Below are positions 15,934-26,773 of a DNA stretch of 46,244 nucleotides, piece by piece; the stretch's first letter is position 1; every line of letters begins with the position of its first letter. Origin of the DNA: Bacteroidota bacterium (GTDB lineage: Bacteria > Bacteroidota > Bacteroidia > Chitinophagales > UBA10324); NCBI GenBank assembly GCA_014190575.1, contig BJGQ01000017.1:1-46244 (forward strand). The letters run 5' to 3'. The notes under the pieces are model-generated. The model had not been told where the DNA came from. It searched no databases and saw nothing but the letters and a program-made list of their open reading frames with translations. The position numbers were made by a program, and so were the translations under genes.

Positions 15934-18867
15934 TTATTTTTTATCGGCAAGTTTAAACTTAACAATGAAATGAGTTTCGGTTTTTTCCACTTCAATGGCA
16001 GGCAATCCTAACATCTGCATTCGCCGTGTAATGTTTTGTAATCCGGTACCTGTTGATGGGTCCTTGTTTAATTTAGGTTGTAGATTATTTTTTACTATGA
16101 AGAATTCATTTTCAAAGTACAATTCAATTATGAGTGGATTGGTGGTTGTAAGCGAATTATGTTTAATAGCATTTTCCACTAATATCTGTAAAGCAAGAGG
16201 GGGAATTAATAGTGATTGCGCCTGCACTTTTGAAACGCCGATGTTAATTTTTAAGGCAGATTCAAATCGCTGTTGTTGTAAATAAATATAGTCGTTAATA
16301 ATCTCTAATTCTTCTTCCAGTTTTATTAAATCTTTTTCGCGATGCACTAATATCTGTCTGAAAAAATCAGTTAGTTTTTCAATATATTCAATGGCTTTTG
16401 TTTTATCGTCGTCAATAATATTTGCGAGAGTATTAAAACTGTTAAAAAGAAAATGCGGATTCACTTGATTTTTTAAAGTTTCAAATTGAGAAGCCAGTTT
16501 TTCTTTTTCTAAACGCTGAACAAGGTTTACGCGTTGATCTCTTATTTTCAGAAATATCCATGTCAATGCAACCAATGCAATTATACTGAAAGTAATAAAC
16601 CACCATTGGCGATAAATAGGAAGAAGAATGGCGAATGAATAATTTATTTCATTGCTGTGTGAAAAATCGTTCGTTCGTGAACATCGAAGTCTGAATGTAT
16701 ATCGACCCGGTTTCATATCCGGAAATGCTGCGGTTCTATCGCGTGTGTTTATCCACTCACGATTTAATCCTTCCATTTTGTATTGAAAATTTACTTCGGA
16801 AGGATTACTGAACCAGATTCCCTGATAAGAAAACGCAAGATGGTTTTTGTTCCCAGAAATACTTGCATAACTACTTAAGTCAATCGGATCAAGAAAAGCT
16901 GTTGCCCGTTCAAAAGTCAAGAACGGAGTTTTTCTGAATTTATCTAATGTGGTATTTATTTTAATGAACTGGTTTCGGGTACCAATCCAAATTACACCAT
17001 CTGGCGATAATGAAGCTGTATTCAAATCTGCATCTACGGTTTCAATTCCTTCAGCTTCCTGAAACCAATTAAACGATTCGGAGTCAAGGTTAAAAATTGC
17101 AATTCCTTCAATGCAAACGATTATAATATTTCCAATGTTATCAGCACAAAGCCCGGTAATGTGCATACTGGGCAATCCATTTGACAAATCGTATCTGTAA
17201 AATTTTTCAATTTTCTTTTCATCTGCCTTGTATCTGTATAATCCGTTATCGGTTGAGGCGAACCACAATCCACCATTAATATCCTGTGTGATTGAAAAAA
17301 AAGTTTTTGCTTTTACACTGTCTTTTTCTCCGAACTGATGGAACCCATCTTTATCCATCATGCTTATTCCTTTTCCATCTTGCGCAAACCATACTCGGTT
17401 ATTTCTATCAAGCAAAACCTGATAAATAAAATTGTTATTCAATCCGTTTGTTGAATTGAAGTAATTTATTTTTATACCGCAATTAAGTTGCAATGCATCG
17501 TCTCCTAATTCAATATTTACAGCGCCAGATAATGTGGCTAACCAAAGGCTGCTCCGCTTCCCTGTAATTGATAATACACTTTGTTTGGTCAAATCTTTAT
17601 TATCACTAATGTGTATTGATACACCACTTTCAGCATCCAGTCGAAAGCAACCCTGATCAAAAGTGCCAATCCATATAAATCCAAAAGCATCCTGAAAAAT
17701 GGTAAGTATTTTATAAGGCGATTTTAAATTTGAAATTGAAAATGACTTTGATAGTTCAGTGCCGTCGGAAATAAAAGTGACACGATGCAATCCATTATCA
17801 TCAGAATACCACAGCCTTTTTTTATTATCAATTAAAGTAGCATGAATGTTTGAAATGGGGTTGTTATTTACTGTTTTTAAAAATTCAATTCTTTCACCGG
17901 GAGATTGTAATAAATGGTCTTTGCAAGCGATCCAGATGTTTCCTTCATCATCACGAAACAAGCATTGTACTGATGAATATTTAAAACCAGCAGCGTTCAA
18001 AAAATTTCTTGTACGCTTCTCACCTGAAAATTCATAGTCAATCAATCCGCTTTCATTTGTTCCGATCCAAACTTCGCGATCCAAAAGCAACATGGCATCA
18101 ATTGCACCTTTATTCCAGTTTTTAAATTCATCCGGTATTTCAATTTTATTACTGTCAGGATATAATTTTCCAATTCCATAGTTGTCGGTTCCAAACCATA
18201 AAAATCCATTCTTATCCCATATCAATCGCTTAATAATATTATCACTTAATCCTTCCTTCGTTGTATAATTTTTTACTTGTTTTTTTTCGTTCTTAAATGT
18301 GCATTGTGATATACCTACATCAGTTCCGGTCCATATCCTTCCCTTATTGTCTGCAACAATGCAATACACATAATTGTCAGTAAGTCCATCATCTTTATTA
18401 ATATTATAAAAGTGTTTTCCATTCCACACATACACGCCTTCGCCATAAGTTGAAAACCATATTTTGCCATCATTGTCTTCGGTAATTCCGGTGATAGCTT
18501 CCTTCGGCATTCCTTCCTCAATATCAAATGATTTAAGAGTGTCATTTTCAAAAAGCAGAATTGAACCTTTTTTTAATCCAACCCAAATTTTTCCATTCTT
18601 ATCGCAATGAAGCGAGGTAACATAAATTTCACCAATATTTTTTTTTGTTGGAATGATTTTAAAAGATGATCCATCATAATTGTATAAACCTTTGTTGGTA
18701 CCAAGCCACATTAATTTTTGCTGATCCTGGATTATCACCTGCACTTTTATATCGAGAACTGTTTTATCTATTTCAACTGGTCGCACATATGGGAATTGTG
18801 CCTTCAATTGTGAAGGGAAAAAACTGAATAATAAAATAATCAGATAATATTTAAATAATATTTTCAT
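15934..18867 (-). CDS. Reg_prop/Y_Y_Y sensor histidine kinase (LytS-like)
   Basis: The 977-residue kinase has a signal sequence (about 1-23) and a two-part periplasmic beta-propeller of Reg_prop repeats, about 30-640, with recurring IW(F/I)GT and G(R/K)IW motifs. A Y_Y_Y domain follows (about 665-740; VNFQYKMEGLNREWINTRD), then one membrane helix near 750-770. The cytoplasmic His_kinase module has phosphoacceptor H805 in NPHFLFNSFNTLANII and an ATP-binding N-box VENAIKHN near 900. No receiver or AraC domain is fused, so it acts through the LytTR regulator next door. Its start overlaps the stop of the upstream YceI gene in ATGA. Confidence 0.95.
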   Translation of the reverse strand: MKILFKYYLIILLFSFFPSQLKAQFPYVRPVEIDKTVLDIKVQVIIQDQQKLMWLGTNKGLYNYDGSSFKIIPTKKNIGEIYVTSLHCDKNGKIWVGLKKGSILLFENDTLKSFDIEEGMPKEAITGITEDNDGKIWFSTYGEGVYVWNGKHFYNINKDDGLTDNYVYCIVADNKGRIWTGTDVGISQCTFKNEKKQVKNYTTKEGLSDNIIKRLIWDKNGFLWFGTDNYGIGKLYPDSNKIEIPDEFKNWNKGAIDAMLLLDREVWIGTNESGLIDYEFSGEKRTRNFLNAAGFKYSSVQCLFRDDEGNIWIACKDHLLQSPGERIEFLKTVNNNPISNIHATLIDNKKRLWYSDDNGLHRVTFISDGTELSKSFSISNLKSPYKILTIFQDAFGFIWIGTFDQGCFRLDAESGVSIHISDNKDLTKQSVLSITGKRSSLWLATLSGAVNIELGDDALQLNCGIKINYFNSTNGLNNNFIYQVLLDRNNRVWFAQDGKGISMMDKDGFHQFGEKDSVKAKTFFSITQDINGGLWFASTDNGLYRYKADEKKIEKFYRYDLSNGLPSMHITGLCADNIGNIIIVCIEGIAIFNLDSESFNWFQEAEGIETVDADLNTASLSPDGVIWIGTRNQFIKINTTLDKFRKTPFLTFERATAFLDPIDLSSYASISGNKNHLAFSYQGIWFSNPSEVNFQYKMEGLNREWINTRDRTAAFPDMKPGRYTFRLRCSRTNDFSHSNEINYSFAILLPIYRQWWFITFSIIALVALTWIFLKIRDQRVNLVQRLEKEKLASQFETLKNQVNPHFLFNSFNTLANIIDDDKTKAIEYIEKLTDFFRQILVHREKDLIKLEEELEIINDYIYLQQQRFESALKINIGVSKVQAQSLLIPPLALQILVENAIKHNSLTTTNPLIIELYFENEFFIVKNNLQPKLNKDPSTGTGLQNITRRMQMLGLPAIEVEKTETHFIVKFKLADKK

Positions 18868-19430
18868 TCGGTTTTTTGGTGCATTGTAGCTTGAACATGA
18901 ATTTTTATTTCCGGTGAAATTTTATCAAAAACAATTTTTGGAATAGTAATGTCATGGTCGGCTAAAAAAACAGTGAAATCACTATTCACCTTTATCAAAT
19001 TGTTTTCAATTATCAATTCACATTTTATAATTCTCTCTTGTTCTACACCATGAATATTTAAAATTCCCTTAGCACGAATAATGTATGTACCTGATTTATT
19101 GAATATTATTTTCTCTATGATTTTACCAGTAAAAAGTGATCGCGGGTTTTTTTCACTCTCCACATAACTTTCATTAAAATGTTCGCGCTGCAATAAACTA
19201 TTAAACCCTTCAAATGAATTATTGGCTACATAAAATGCAAATTCCTGTGTAGTTGTATCCAACAATCCGTTTAATTTTTCTGATTTGGCGGTTACAGTTT
19301 CAAACGATGCTTCGGAAACAAAGGTGATTGTGCCCTCAGTAATTTTATAAATGGAACCTGAATTACTATATGCGAATAGCATTAGCGAACTGCTAATAAA
19401 AAATAAAAGAGCAAGTAATATTTTATTCAC
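18864..19430 (-). CDS. YceI family protein (second of two), leading the sensor operon
   Basis: The 188-residue protein starts at GTG (19428-19430), MNKILLALLFFISSSLMLFA, a signal peptide. A YceI barrel follows: GTITFVSEASFETVTAKSEK, EFAFYVANNSFEGFNSLLQ, EHFNESYVESEKNPRSLFTG and GILNIHGVEQERI. It is diverged from the other YceI in the cluster but keeps the motif order. The 4-bp overlap with the sensor kinase gene indicates coupled translation and raises the idea that its ligand state feeds the sensor. That link is inference. Confidence 0.9.
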   Translation of the reverse strand: MNKILLALLFFISSSLMLFAYSNSGSIYKITEGTITFVSEASFETVTAKSEKLNGLLDTTTQEFAFYVANNSFEGFNSLLQREHFNESYVESEKNPRSLFTGKIIEKIIFNKSGTYIIRAKGILNIHGVEQERIIKCELIIENNLIKVNSDFTVFLADHDITIPKIVFDKISPEIKIHVQATMHQKTE

Positions 19431-19520
19431 CCGCTAAAAATATGTTTCTAATCATAAATAGCGCCATCCATTCTTATTAAAGGTTATTATCTAGTGAATA
19501 ACTTTAAAATGAAATTATAT

Positions 19521-19550
19521 TTTGATTTCGAATTTGATAATTTACTTTTG
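19521..19550 (+). promoter_or_regulatory. Bacteroidota promoter of the thiamine operon
   Basis: TTTG (19521-19524) and TACTTTTG (19543-19550, an exact TAnnTTTG match) are 18 bp apart. The expected transcription start near 19556 falls just at the 5' edge of the TPP riboswitch. Confidence 0.7.
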
Positions 19551-19555
19551 ATTCA

Positions 19556-19640
19556 ACTTTAGGGGTGTTTCGAACGAATTCGGAACTGAGAACATACTCT
19601 AAAACCTGATACGGGTAATGCCGGCGTAGGGAAAAGTTGA
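19556..19640 (+). ncRNA. TPP riboswitch (THI element)
   Basis: The conserved core of the thiamine-pyrophosphate aptamer is present in order: aggggtg at 19561, ctgagaacatactct at 19586-19600 and acctgatacgggtaatgccg at 19604-19623, followed by gcgtaggga. It lies between the operon promoter and thiS. Downstream, 19669-19683 can pair with 19690-19699, which covers the AGGG ribosome binding site of thiS. This suggests control at translation initiation. The aptamer is certain from sequence; the switching mechanism is inference. Confidence 0.95.
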
Positions 19641-19704
19641 TGAAAGAAATTATTTCTTTTATTAAAATCCTTAAAGCAGCATTATCATAAATGCTTAGGG
19701 AAAA

Positions 19705-19908
19705 ATGAAATTAACTGTTAACGATAAACCAATAGAATTGCAAGCCGGAAATTCGCTCCGTGACTTGTTGCAACAACTTTCGTTGGATACAAAACGCGGA
19801 ATTGCAGTAGCGGTAAATGCCGAGGTCATTGCCGGAGAAGAATGGGGTAAAAAACAATTAAACGAAAGCGATAAAATCATTGTGATTCGTGCGGCTCAGG
19901 GTGGATAA
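19705..19908 (+). CDS. thiS: sulfur carrier protein ThiS
   Basis: ThiS is the 67-residue ubiquitin-fold carrier whose C-terminal thiocarboxylate gives sulfur to the thiazole ring of thiamine. The required C-terminal Gly-Gly is present (IIVIRAAQGG), together with family features MKLTVNDKPIEL and RGIAVAVNAEVI. The ATG is preceded by AGGGAAAA, which may be masked by a hairpin of the riboswitch expression platform. It leads the thiamine operon; ThiF would adenylate it and ThiG would use it. Confidence 0.95.
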   Translation: MKLTVNDKPIELQAGNSLRDLLQQLSLDTKRGIAVAVNAEVIAGEEWGKKQLNESDKIIVIRAAQGG

Positions 19909-19922
19909 AGTCAATTTGTTAA

Positions 19923-21830
<1,908 letters not shown>

Positions 21831-21886
21831 TTTAATTGAAATAAGTCAGAATAAAATTCAAGATGATATAATTAATTTAAAAAAGT

Positions 21887-22531
21887 ATGAATCAAACAAT
21901 TATTGTAATGAGTGATACTAAGGATTTAGATGACGAACATCAAATCGTAAACGAGTTATTTGAAAATGGATTGGAAATATTTCACATTCGTAAACCAAAA
22001 TATTCAACGCAAGAAATGCGTAGATATATTGAAAAAATTAATAAAAAATACCATAATAGAATAGTTATTCATTCACATCACGAATTGTGTGTTTCAATAA
22101 AATTGAAAGGGATTCATTTAACAGAAAGGCATCGCAGAAAAAATTTTTTTCGACCTTGGTTTTTGATGCAATGGATTAAATTTAAAAGGCCTGATGCAAT
22201 TATTACCGCCTCATACCACTCCCCAAATAGTTTATTAAAACATAACCCCGGATATAATTATATTTTCTTGAGTCCCATTTTTGATAGCATTTCAAAAATA
22301 GGTTACAAGAATACTTTTAATGATGATTCGCTTGAAGTGGCATTGAAGAAAACAAATTTCAATGTCATTGCTTTGGGAGGTGTAGACTATTCCAAGTTGG
22401 AAATGGTAAAAAAATTTGGATTTAAGGGATGTGCATTGGTTGGCAGTATTTGGCATACACAAAACCCTGTTTCAGAATTCATAAAAATATTTGACAAATG
22501 GAATCTGTTAGAAAATTCTGTTTCAGTATAG
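21887..22531 (+). CDS. diverged ThiE/TenI-like thiamine phosphate synthase family protein
   Basis: The 214-residue TIM-barrel protein keeps the ThiE/TenI scaffold: EIFHIRKPKYS, GIHLTERHRR, SPIFDSISKIGY and FNVIALGGVDYSKL. It lacks several ThiE catalytic features. The usual ND pair is HSHHE here and the HLGxxD motif is HLTERH. It therefore may not make thiamine phosphate, and a TenI-like (thiazole tautomerase) role is possible. A second, more canonical ThiE follows two genes later. Its end overlaps the thiD start by 34 bp, so it is firmly within the operon. Exact activity is uncertain. Confidence 0.75.
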   Translation: MNQTIIVMSDTKDLDDEHQIVNELFENGLEIFHIRKPKYSTQEMRRYIEKINKKYHNRIVIHSHHELCVSIKLKGIHLTERHRRKNFFRPWFLMQWIKFKRPDAIITASYHSPNSLLKHNPGYNYIFLSPIFDSISKIGYKNTFNDDSLEVALKKTNFNVIALGGVDYSKLEMVKKFGFKGCALVGSIWHTQNPVSEFIKIFDKWNLLENSVSV

Positions 22532-23271
22532 CCGGATTTGATTCCACAGGTGGTGCCGGTATTTTAGCCGACATTAAAACTATGGAGCAAACTGGTGTAA
22601 GTGGCCTTGGTATTTGCACTGCTATAACTTATCAGAATGAAAAGCGAATTGAAAAAATTGATTGGCTTTCAACCGAACAAATCATTCACCAGCTAAAAGT
22701 TTTGTTTGAAACTTATAATCCGTCAGTAGCTAAAATCGGAATTGTTCGTGATGCTGAAATGCTTGGTTCTATTATTAGCTTTTTGGTTTCAAAGAATAAA
22801 AAAATCTCCATTATTTGGGATCCGATTATTAAAAGTACAAGCGGGTTCGATTTTCATTCAGTTAAAGTTGACTGGCTTTCTTCTTTAAAAAATATTTTTC
22901 TCATCACTCCGAATATTTCAGAGGTAAAAATGCTGACTGGAATTTTTGACGATGGAAAAGCAGCTCTGTATCTATCAAAGCATTGCAATGTTTTATTAAA
23001 AGGTGGTCATTCGTTAACCGACCGAAGCGATGATTTGCTTTTTATAAATGAAAATGTTACGACAATTAAGGGCGAAAAATTTCAACACACCAAGCACGGA
23101 ACAGGATGTGTTTTATCTTCTTCAATTGCTGCAAATCTCACATTGGGGAAAAGTTTAACTGAATCATGTCTTTTGGCGAAAGAATATGTAACGCAATATA
23201 TTTTAAGCGATGATGGATTGCTTGGTTGGCATCACACTTTCAAAAATAAAATACATGAACACCAAGCTTGA
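22498..23271 (+). CDS. thiD: hydroxymethylpyrimidine/phosphomethylpyrimidine kinase ThiD
   Basis: ThiD phosphorylates HMP and HMP phosphate to the pyrophosphate used by ThiE. The 257-residue protein has the ribokinase-like motifs: AGFDSTGGAGILADIKTME at the N-terminus, the family threonine-rich CTAITYQN, and the active-site HGTGCVLSS near residue 200. Length is normal. It begins inside the upstream ThiE-like gene (34-bp overlap), and the downstream ThiE starts within its last 17 bp, a tightly packed operon. Confidence 0.95.
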   Translation: MESVRKFCFSIAGFDSTGGAGILADIKTMEQTGVSGLGICTAITYQNEKRIEKIDWLSTEQIIHQLKVLFETYNPSVAKIGIVRDAEMLGSIISFLVSKNKKISIIWDPIIKSTSGFDFHSVKVDWLSSLKNIFLITPNISEVKMLTGIFDDGKAALYLSKHCNVLLKGGHSLTDRSDDLLFINENVTTIKGEKFQHTKHGTGCVLSSSIAANLTLGKSLTESCLLAKEYVTQYILSDDGLLGWHHTFKNKIHEHQA

Positions 23272-23908
23272 GCGAATACAATTCATAACTTCTTCAACTG
23301 AAACTTTAAGTCATGTTGATTTTGCACGAAAAGCTTGCGAGGCAGGAGTAAAATGGATTCAATACCGAAACAAAAATGCCTCTTCAAAAACAATGTGGGA
23401 AGAAGCATTGAAGATAAAAACAGTATGCAAAGAATTTAAAGCAAAGCTCATTATTAACGACAATCCAAATCTTGCATTTGAAGCCGGAGCTGATGGAGTT
23501 CACTTGGGGAAAGAAGATGTTTCAATAGAGGAAGCGCGAAATCTCATTGGAGATAAATTTATTATTGGTGCAAGTTGCAATAACATTGATGATATAATTC
23601 GGGCACAATACGAAGGTGCAAATTATGTGGGGCTTGGTCCGTATCAATTCACAAAAACAAAATCAAACCTGAATTCGATACTCGATAAAAGCGGCTTTGA
23701 AGAAGTAATGAACGATTACGCAAAAAATAAATTAACTATTCCGGTTTATGCTATCGGCGGAGTGAATGCCGATGATGTGGACTTTTTTTTGTCAATTGGA
23801 ATTTATGGAGCCGCTGTATCATCTGCCCTTATTAATTCAGATAACATGAGTAATGCATTTCAAAAATTTAATTCACAATTTTTTCAAGGAAAAAGAATAA
23901 ACATTTAA
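23255..23908 (+). CDS. thiE: thiamine phosphate synthase ThiE
   Basis: ThiE joins HMP pyrophosphate and thiazole phosphate to thiamine phosphate. I take the ATG at 23255 (217 residues), where similarity begins (KLERIQFITS), rather than an upstream ATG within thiD. Key motifs are present: QYRNKN, LIINDNPNLAFEAGADGVHL with GKED, GASCNN, GLGPYQFTKTK and VYAIGGVNADD. It overlaps thiD by 17 bp. It is closer to canonical ThiE than the paralogue at 21887 and is the likely functional enzyme. Confidence 0.93.
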   Translation: MNTKLERIQFITSSTETLSHVDFARKACEAGVKWIQYRNKNASSKTMWEEALKIKTVCKEFKAKLIINDNPNLAFEAGADGVHLGKEDVSIEEARNLIGDKFIIGASCNNIDDIIRAQYEGANYVGLGPYQFTKTKSNLNSILDKSGFEEVMNDYAKNKLTIPVYAIGGVNADDVDFFLSIGIYGAAVSSALINSDNMSNAFQKFNSQFFQGKRINI

Positions 23909-23923
23909 AAATAAAAACAGAAA

Positions 23924-24766
23924 ATGATCATCAGAAAAATTTTAATTATTACCTCCGTTACGGTGTTATTCAATTCATGTGTAAGTACAAAAAAATACAA
24001 AGCACAGATTTCAAAATATGATTCACTGAAAAGCGATTACACTGTCGTTGAAGATCAGTTGAAAACTTGCCTTACAGAAAAAGATGCTTCAAAAAAAAAT
24101 CTACAAAATCTGGAAGAACAAATAGCTGACCTGAAAGCAACGCGCAATGTTATGATCAATCAGCTGACTGATTTATCTGTAATATCTAAACAACAGGCAG
24201 AAAGCATTCAAAAATCACTGGAGAACATTGGCTCGAAAGACAATTACATTCAAACATTACAAAATCAAATGGCGCACAAAGACTCAATGAACATGGCGCT
24301 TGTTCTGAATTTGAAAGGAGCACTTGGCGATGTGAGCGATACCGATGTTCAGGTTAAAGTGGAAGGAAGTGCAGTGCTCATCAACCTTTCTGATAAAATG
24401 TTATTCAAGAGTGGCAGCTATGAAATATCGCCACAGGCAAAAATTATTTTAAGCAAAGTGGCGAAAGTGATTAATGCGCAACCGGGCATTCAATTTATGG
24501 TGGAGGGCAACACAGATAACAAGCCAATCAAAACTACTTTCATAAAAGACAATTGGGATTTAAGTGTACTGCGTGCTTCTTCAGTTGCGCGCATTTTGCA
24601 AACTGAATATGCGGTTGATCCCACAAGAATTATTGCTGCCGGTAGAAGTGAATATCATTCAATCAGTTCAAATGATACAGAAGAAGGTCGCTCAGTTAAT
24701 CGTCGCACAAGCATTATTATTCTTCCGCAACTCGATCAGTTTTTCAAACTACTTGAACCAAAATAA
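23924..24766 (+). CDS. OmpA-family lipoprotein inserted in the thiamine operon
   Basis: The 280-residue lipoprotein has the lipobox LFNSC (C19). A helical region of about 90 residues, likely coiled coil (QLKTCLTEKDASKKNLQNLE), comes next. The C-terminal OmpA domain, about 155-270, includes LLFKSGSYEISPQAK, NTDNKPI, NWDLSVLRASSVARIL and NRRTSIIIL. Such proteins tether the outer membrane to peptidoglycan. It lies on the same strand between thiE (15-bp gap) and thiG (12-bp gap), with no visible promoter or terminator, so it is expected to be cotranscribed. No known link between OmpA lipoproteins and thiamine synthesis is apparent. Confidence 0.93.
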   Translation: MIIRKILIITSVTVLFNSCVSTKKYKAQISKYDSLKSDYTVVEDQLKTCLTEKDASKKNLQNLEEQIADLKATRNVMINQLTDLSVISKQQAESIQKSLENIGSKDNYIQTLQNQMAHKDSMNMALVLNLKGALGDVSDTDVQVKVEGSAVLINLSDKMLFKSGSYEISPQAKIILSKVAKVINAQPGIQFMVEGNTDNKPIKTTFIKDNWDLSVLRASSVARILQTEYAVDPTRIIAAGRSEYHSISSNDTEEGRSVNRRTSIIILPQLDQFFKLLEPK

Positions 24767-24778
24767 ATTTTTATAGAA

Positions 24779-25555
24779 ATGAAAAATTTAATCATTGCTG
24801 AAAAAGAATTTTCGTCGCGCCTGTTTCTCGGCACAGGAAAATTTGGTTCGAATGAACTGATGAAAAATTCTGTTATCGCAAGCGGAACCGAAATGGTAAC
24901 TGTAGCTTTAAAGCGCGTGGATGTTTGGAAAGAAGATGATGACTTATTGTTAAATCTTCAACTGCCAACTATTAATTTATTACCAAACACAAGTGGTGTG
25001 CGCACTGCAAAAGAAGCAGTGCTCGCTGCTCAAATGGCTCGCGAAGCATTGCAGACAAATTGGTTGAAATTGGAAATTCATCCTGATCCACGATACTTAT
25101 TACCCGACCCGATTGAAACATTAAAAGCAACTGAAGAATTAGTTAAACTTGGATTCATTGTTCTTCCATATATAAATGCTGACCCTGTTCTCTGTAAAAA
25201 ATTAGAAGATGTTGGAACAGCAGCAGTAATGCCACTCGGTTCTCCAATCGGTTCAAACAACGGTTTGCAAACACGAGCCATGCTCGAAATAATTATTGAA
25301 CAAAGTAATGTGCCTGTAATTGTCGATGCTGGTATTGGTGCTCCATCGCACGCAGCATTTGCAATGGAACTCGGTGCCGATGCGGTGCTGGTGAATACCG
25401 CCATTGCCATTGCAGGAAACCCAATTGCGATGGCCGAAGCATTTAAACTCGCAGTGATTGCTGGGAGAATGGCTTTTGAAAATAAAATGGCAACACCAAT
25501 AAAAATTGCAATGGCAAGTAGTCCGTTTGATTTATCGTTGTTAGATATAAATTGA
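24779..25555 (+). CDS. thiG: thiazole synthase ThiG
   Basis: ThiG condenses deoxyxylulose phosphate, dehydroglycine and ThiS thiocarboxylate into the thiazole. The 258-residue barrel shows [16 protein letters not shown] near the start, the imine-forming lysine segment [31 protein letters not shown] and [20 protein letters not shown]. It is followed by thiH one base later, and the pair normally form a complex (ThiGH). Length and motif order are normal. Confidence 0.97.
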   Translation: MKNLIIAEKEFSSRLFLGTGKFGSNELMKNSVIASGTEMVTVALKRVDVWKEDDDLLLNLQLPTINLLPNTSGVRTAKEAVLAAQMAREALQTNWLKLEIHPDPRYLLPDPIETLKATEELVKLGFIVLPYINADPVLCKKLEDVGTAAVMPLGSPIGSNNGLQTRAMLEIIIEQSNVPVIVDAGIGAPSHAAFAMELGADAVLVNTAIAIAGNPIAMAEAFKLAVIAGRMAFENKMATPIKIAMASSPFDLSLLDIN

Positions 25556-25556
25556 A

Positions 25557-26678
25557 ATGATAAAACATTCATTCGCTGAAATTTTCAATAAGTATAATTG
25601 GGAAGAAGTATGTAACCGAATTTACAATTCAACTGATGAAGATGTAATTCGTGTATTAAATAGAAATGGAAAATTATCTCCTGAAGATTTTATGGTACTC
25701 ATTTCTCCGGCGGCAAAAGAACATTTGCCGGAAATGATTAATAAAAGTTTTGCATTAACACGCAAACGATTTGGCAACACGATGCAGATGTATATTCCAA
25801 TGTACCTGAGCAACGAATGCAACAATGTATGTACTTATTGCGGTTTCAGTTTCGGAAATAAATTGCCGCGCATAACACTCTCTGATGATGAAATATTAAA
25901 TGAAGTAGCTGTAATAAAAGCAATGGGCTACGAACATATATTATTGGTAACCGGCGAAGACAATCAGAAAGTGGGAGTTGATTACATCGCGCATGCCGTT
26001 GAAATAATTCGGCCGCACTTCGCGCACATTTCATTGGAAGTTCAGCCAATGGAAAAAGAGGAGTATGAAAAATTAATTCCATTTGGGTTGAATACAGTTT
26101 TGGTTTATCAGGAAACTTATCACGAAAAGAATTATAAAACATATCACCCAAAAGGGAAGAAATCAAATTTTAATTTTCGTTTAGAAACTGCTGACCGGTT
26201 GGGTGAAGCTGGAATTCATAAAATCGGTTTAGGTGTGTTGCTCGGGTTGGAAGAATGGAGAGCGGATTCTTTTTTCACTGCGCTTCATCTTCATTATCTG
26301 AATAAAACTTATTGGCAAACCAAGTATTCTGTTTCATTTCCAAGACTTCGACCTGCTGAAGGAGATTTTGAACCCAAGCATCCGATGAGTGAAAAAGATT
26401 TATTGCAACTGATTTGTGCTTTTCGGATTTTTGATGAGAATGTTGAACTTTCACTCTCCACTCGTGAGTCTCCAACTTTCAGAGATAAAATTTTTGAACT
26501 TGGAATCACAAGCATTAGCGCCGGTTCTAAAACTGACCCCGGTGGATATGCTGGAAACAAACATGCGCTTGAACAATTTCACATCAGCGACGAACGAACT
26601 CCGGCTGAAGTTGCTGAAGTAATTCGCGCAAGAGGTTTTGAAGTGGTGTGGAAAGATTGGGATGCGGTGATGCAATAG
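25557..26678 (+). CDS. thiH: 2-iminoacetate synthase ThiH
   Basis: ThiH is the radical SAM tyrosine lyase that makes dehydroglycine for ThiG in organisms that do not use the oxygen-dependent ThiO. The 373-residue protein has the SAM-cluster motif CNNVCTYCGF near residue 90, LVTGEDNQKVGVDYI and the terminal region SAGSKTDPGGYAG. The ATG lies one base after the thiG stop, supporting coupled expression. Using ThiH rather than ThiO suggests thiazole synthesis can run without oxygen. Confidence 0.97.
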   Translation: MIKHSFAEIFNKYNWEEVCNRIYNSTDEDVIRVLNRNGKLSPEDFMVLISPAAKEHLPEMINKSFALTRKRFGNTMQMYIPMYLSNECNNVCTYCGFSFGNKLPRITLSDDEILNEVAVIKAMGYEHILLVTGEDNQKVGVDYIAHAVEIIRPHFAHISLEVQPMEKEEYEKLIPFGLNTVLVYQETYHEKNYKTYHPKGKKSNFNFRLETADRLGEAGIHKIGLGVLLGLEEWRADSFFTALHLHYLNKTYWQTKYSVSFPRLRPAEGDFEPKHPMSEKDLLQLICAFRIFDENVELSLSTRESPTFRDKIFELGITSISAGSKTDPGGYAGNKHALEQFHISDERTPAEVAEVIRARGFEVVWKDWDAVMQ

Positions 26679-26773
26679 AAAAGGGAAAAAAATAGTTCAT
26701 GTTGAAACACTTGAGATGGTGAAACCAACTACTAATAAGCTTTAATAAATCAACTAATAACTTTTTCCAAGCA

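Noticed and set aside
23210-23254. Longer ThiE start within thiD
   Set aside because: The extra 15 residues are out-of-frame thiD sequence; ThiE similarity begins at 23255.
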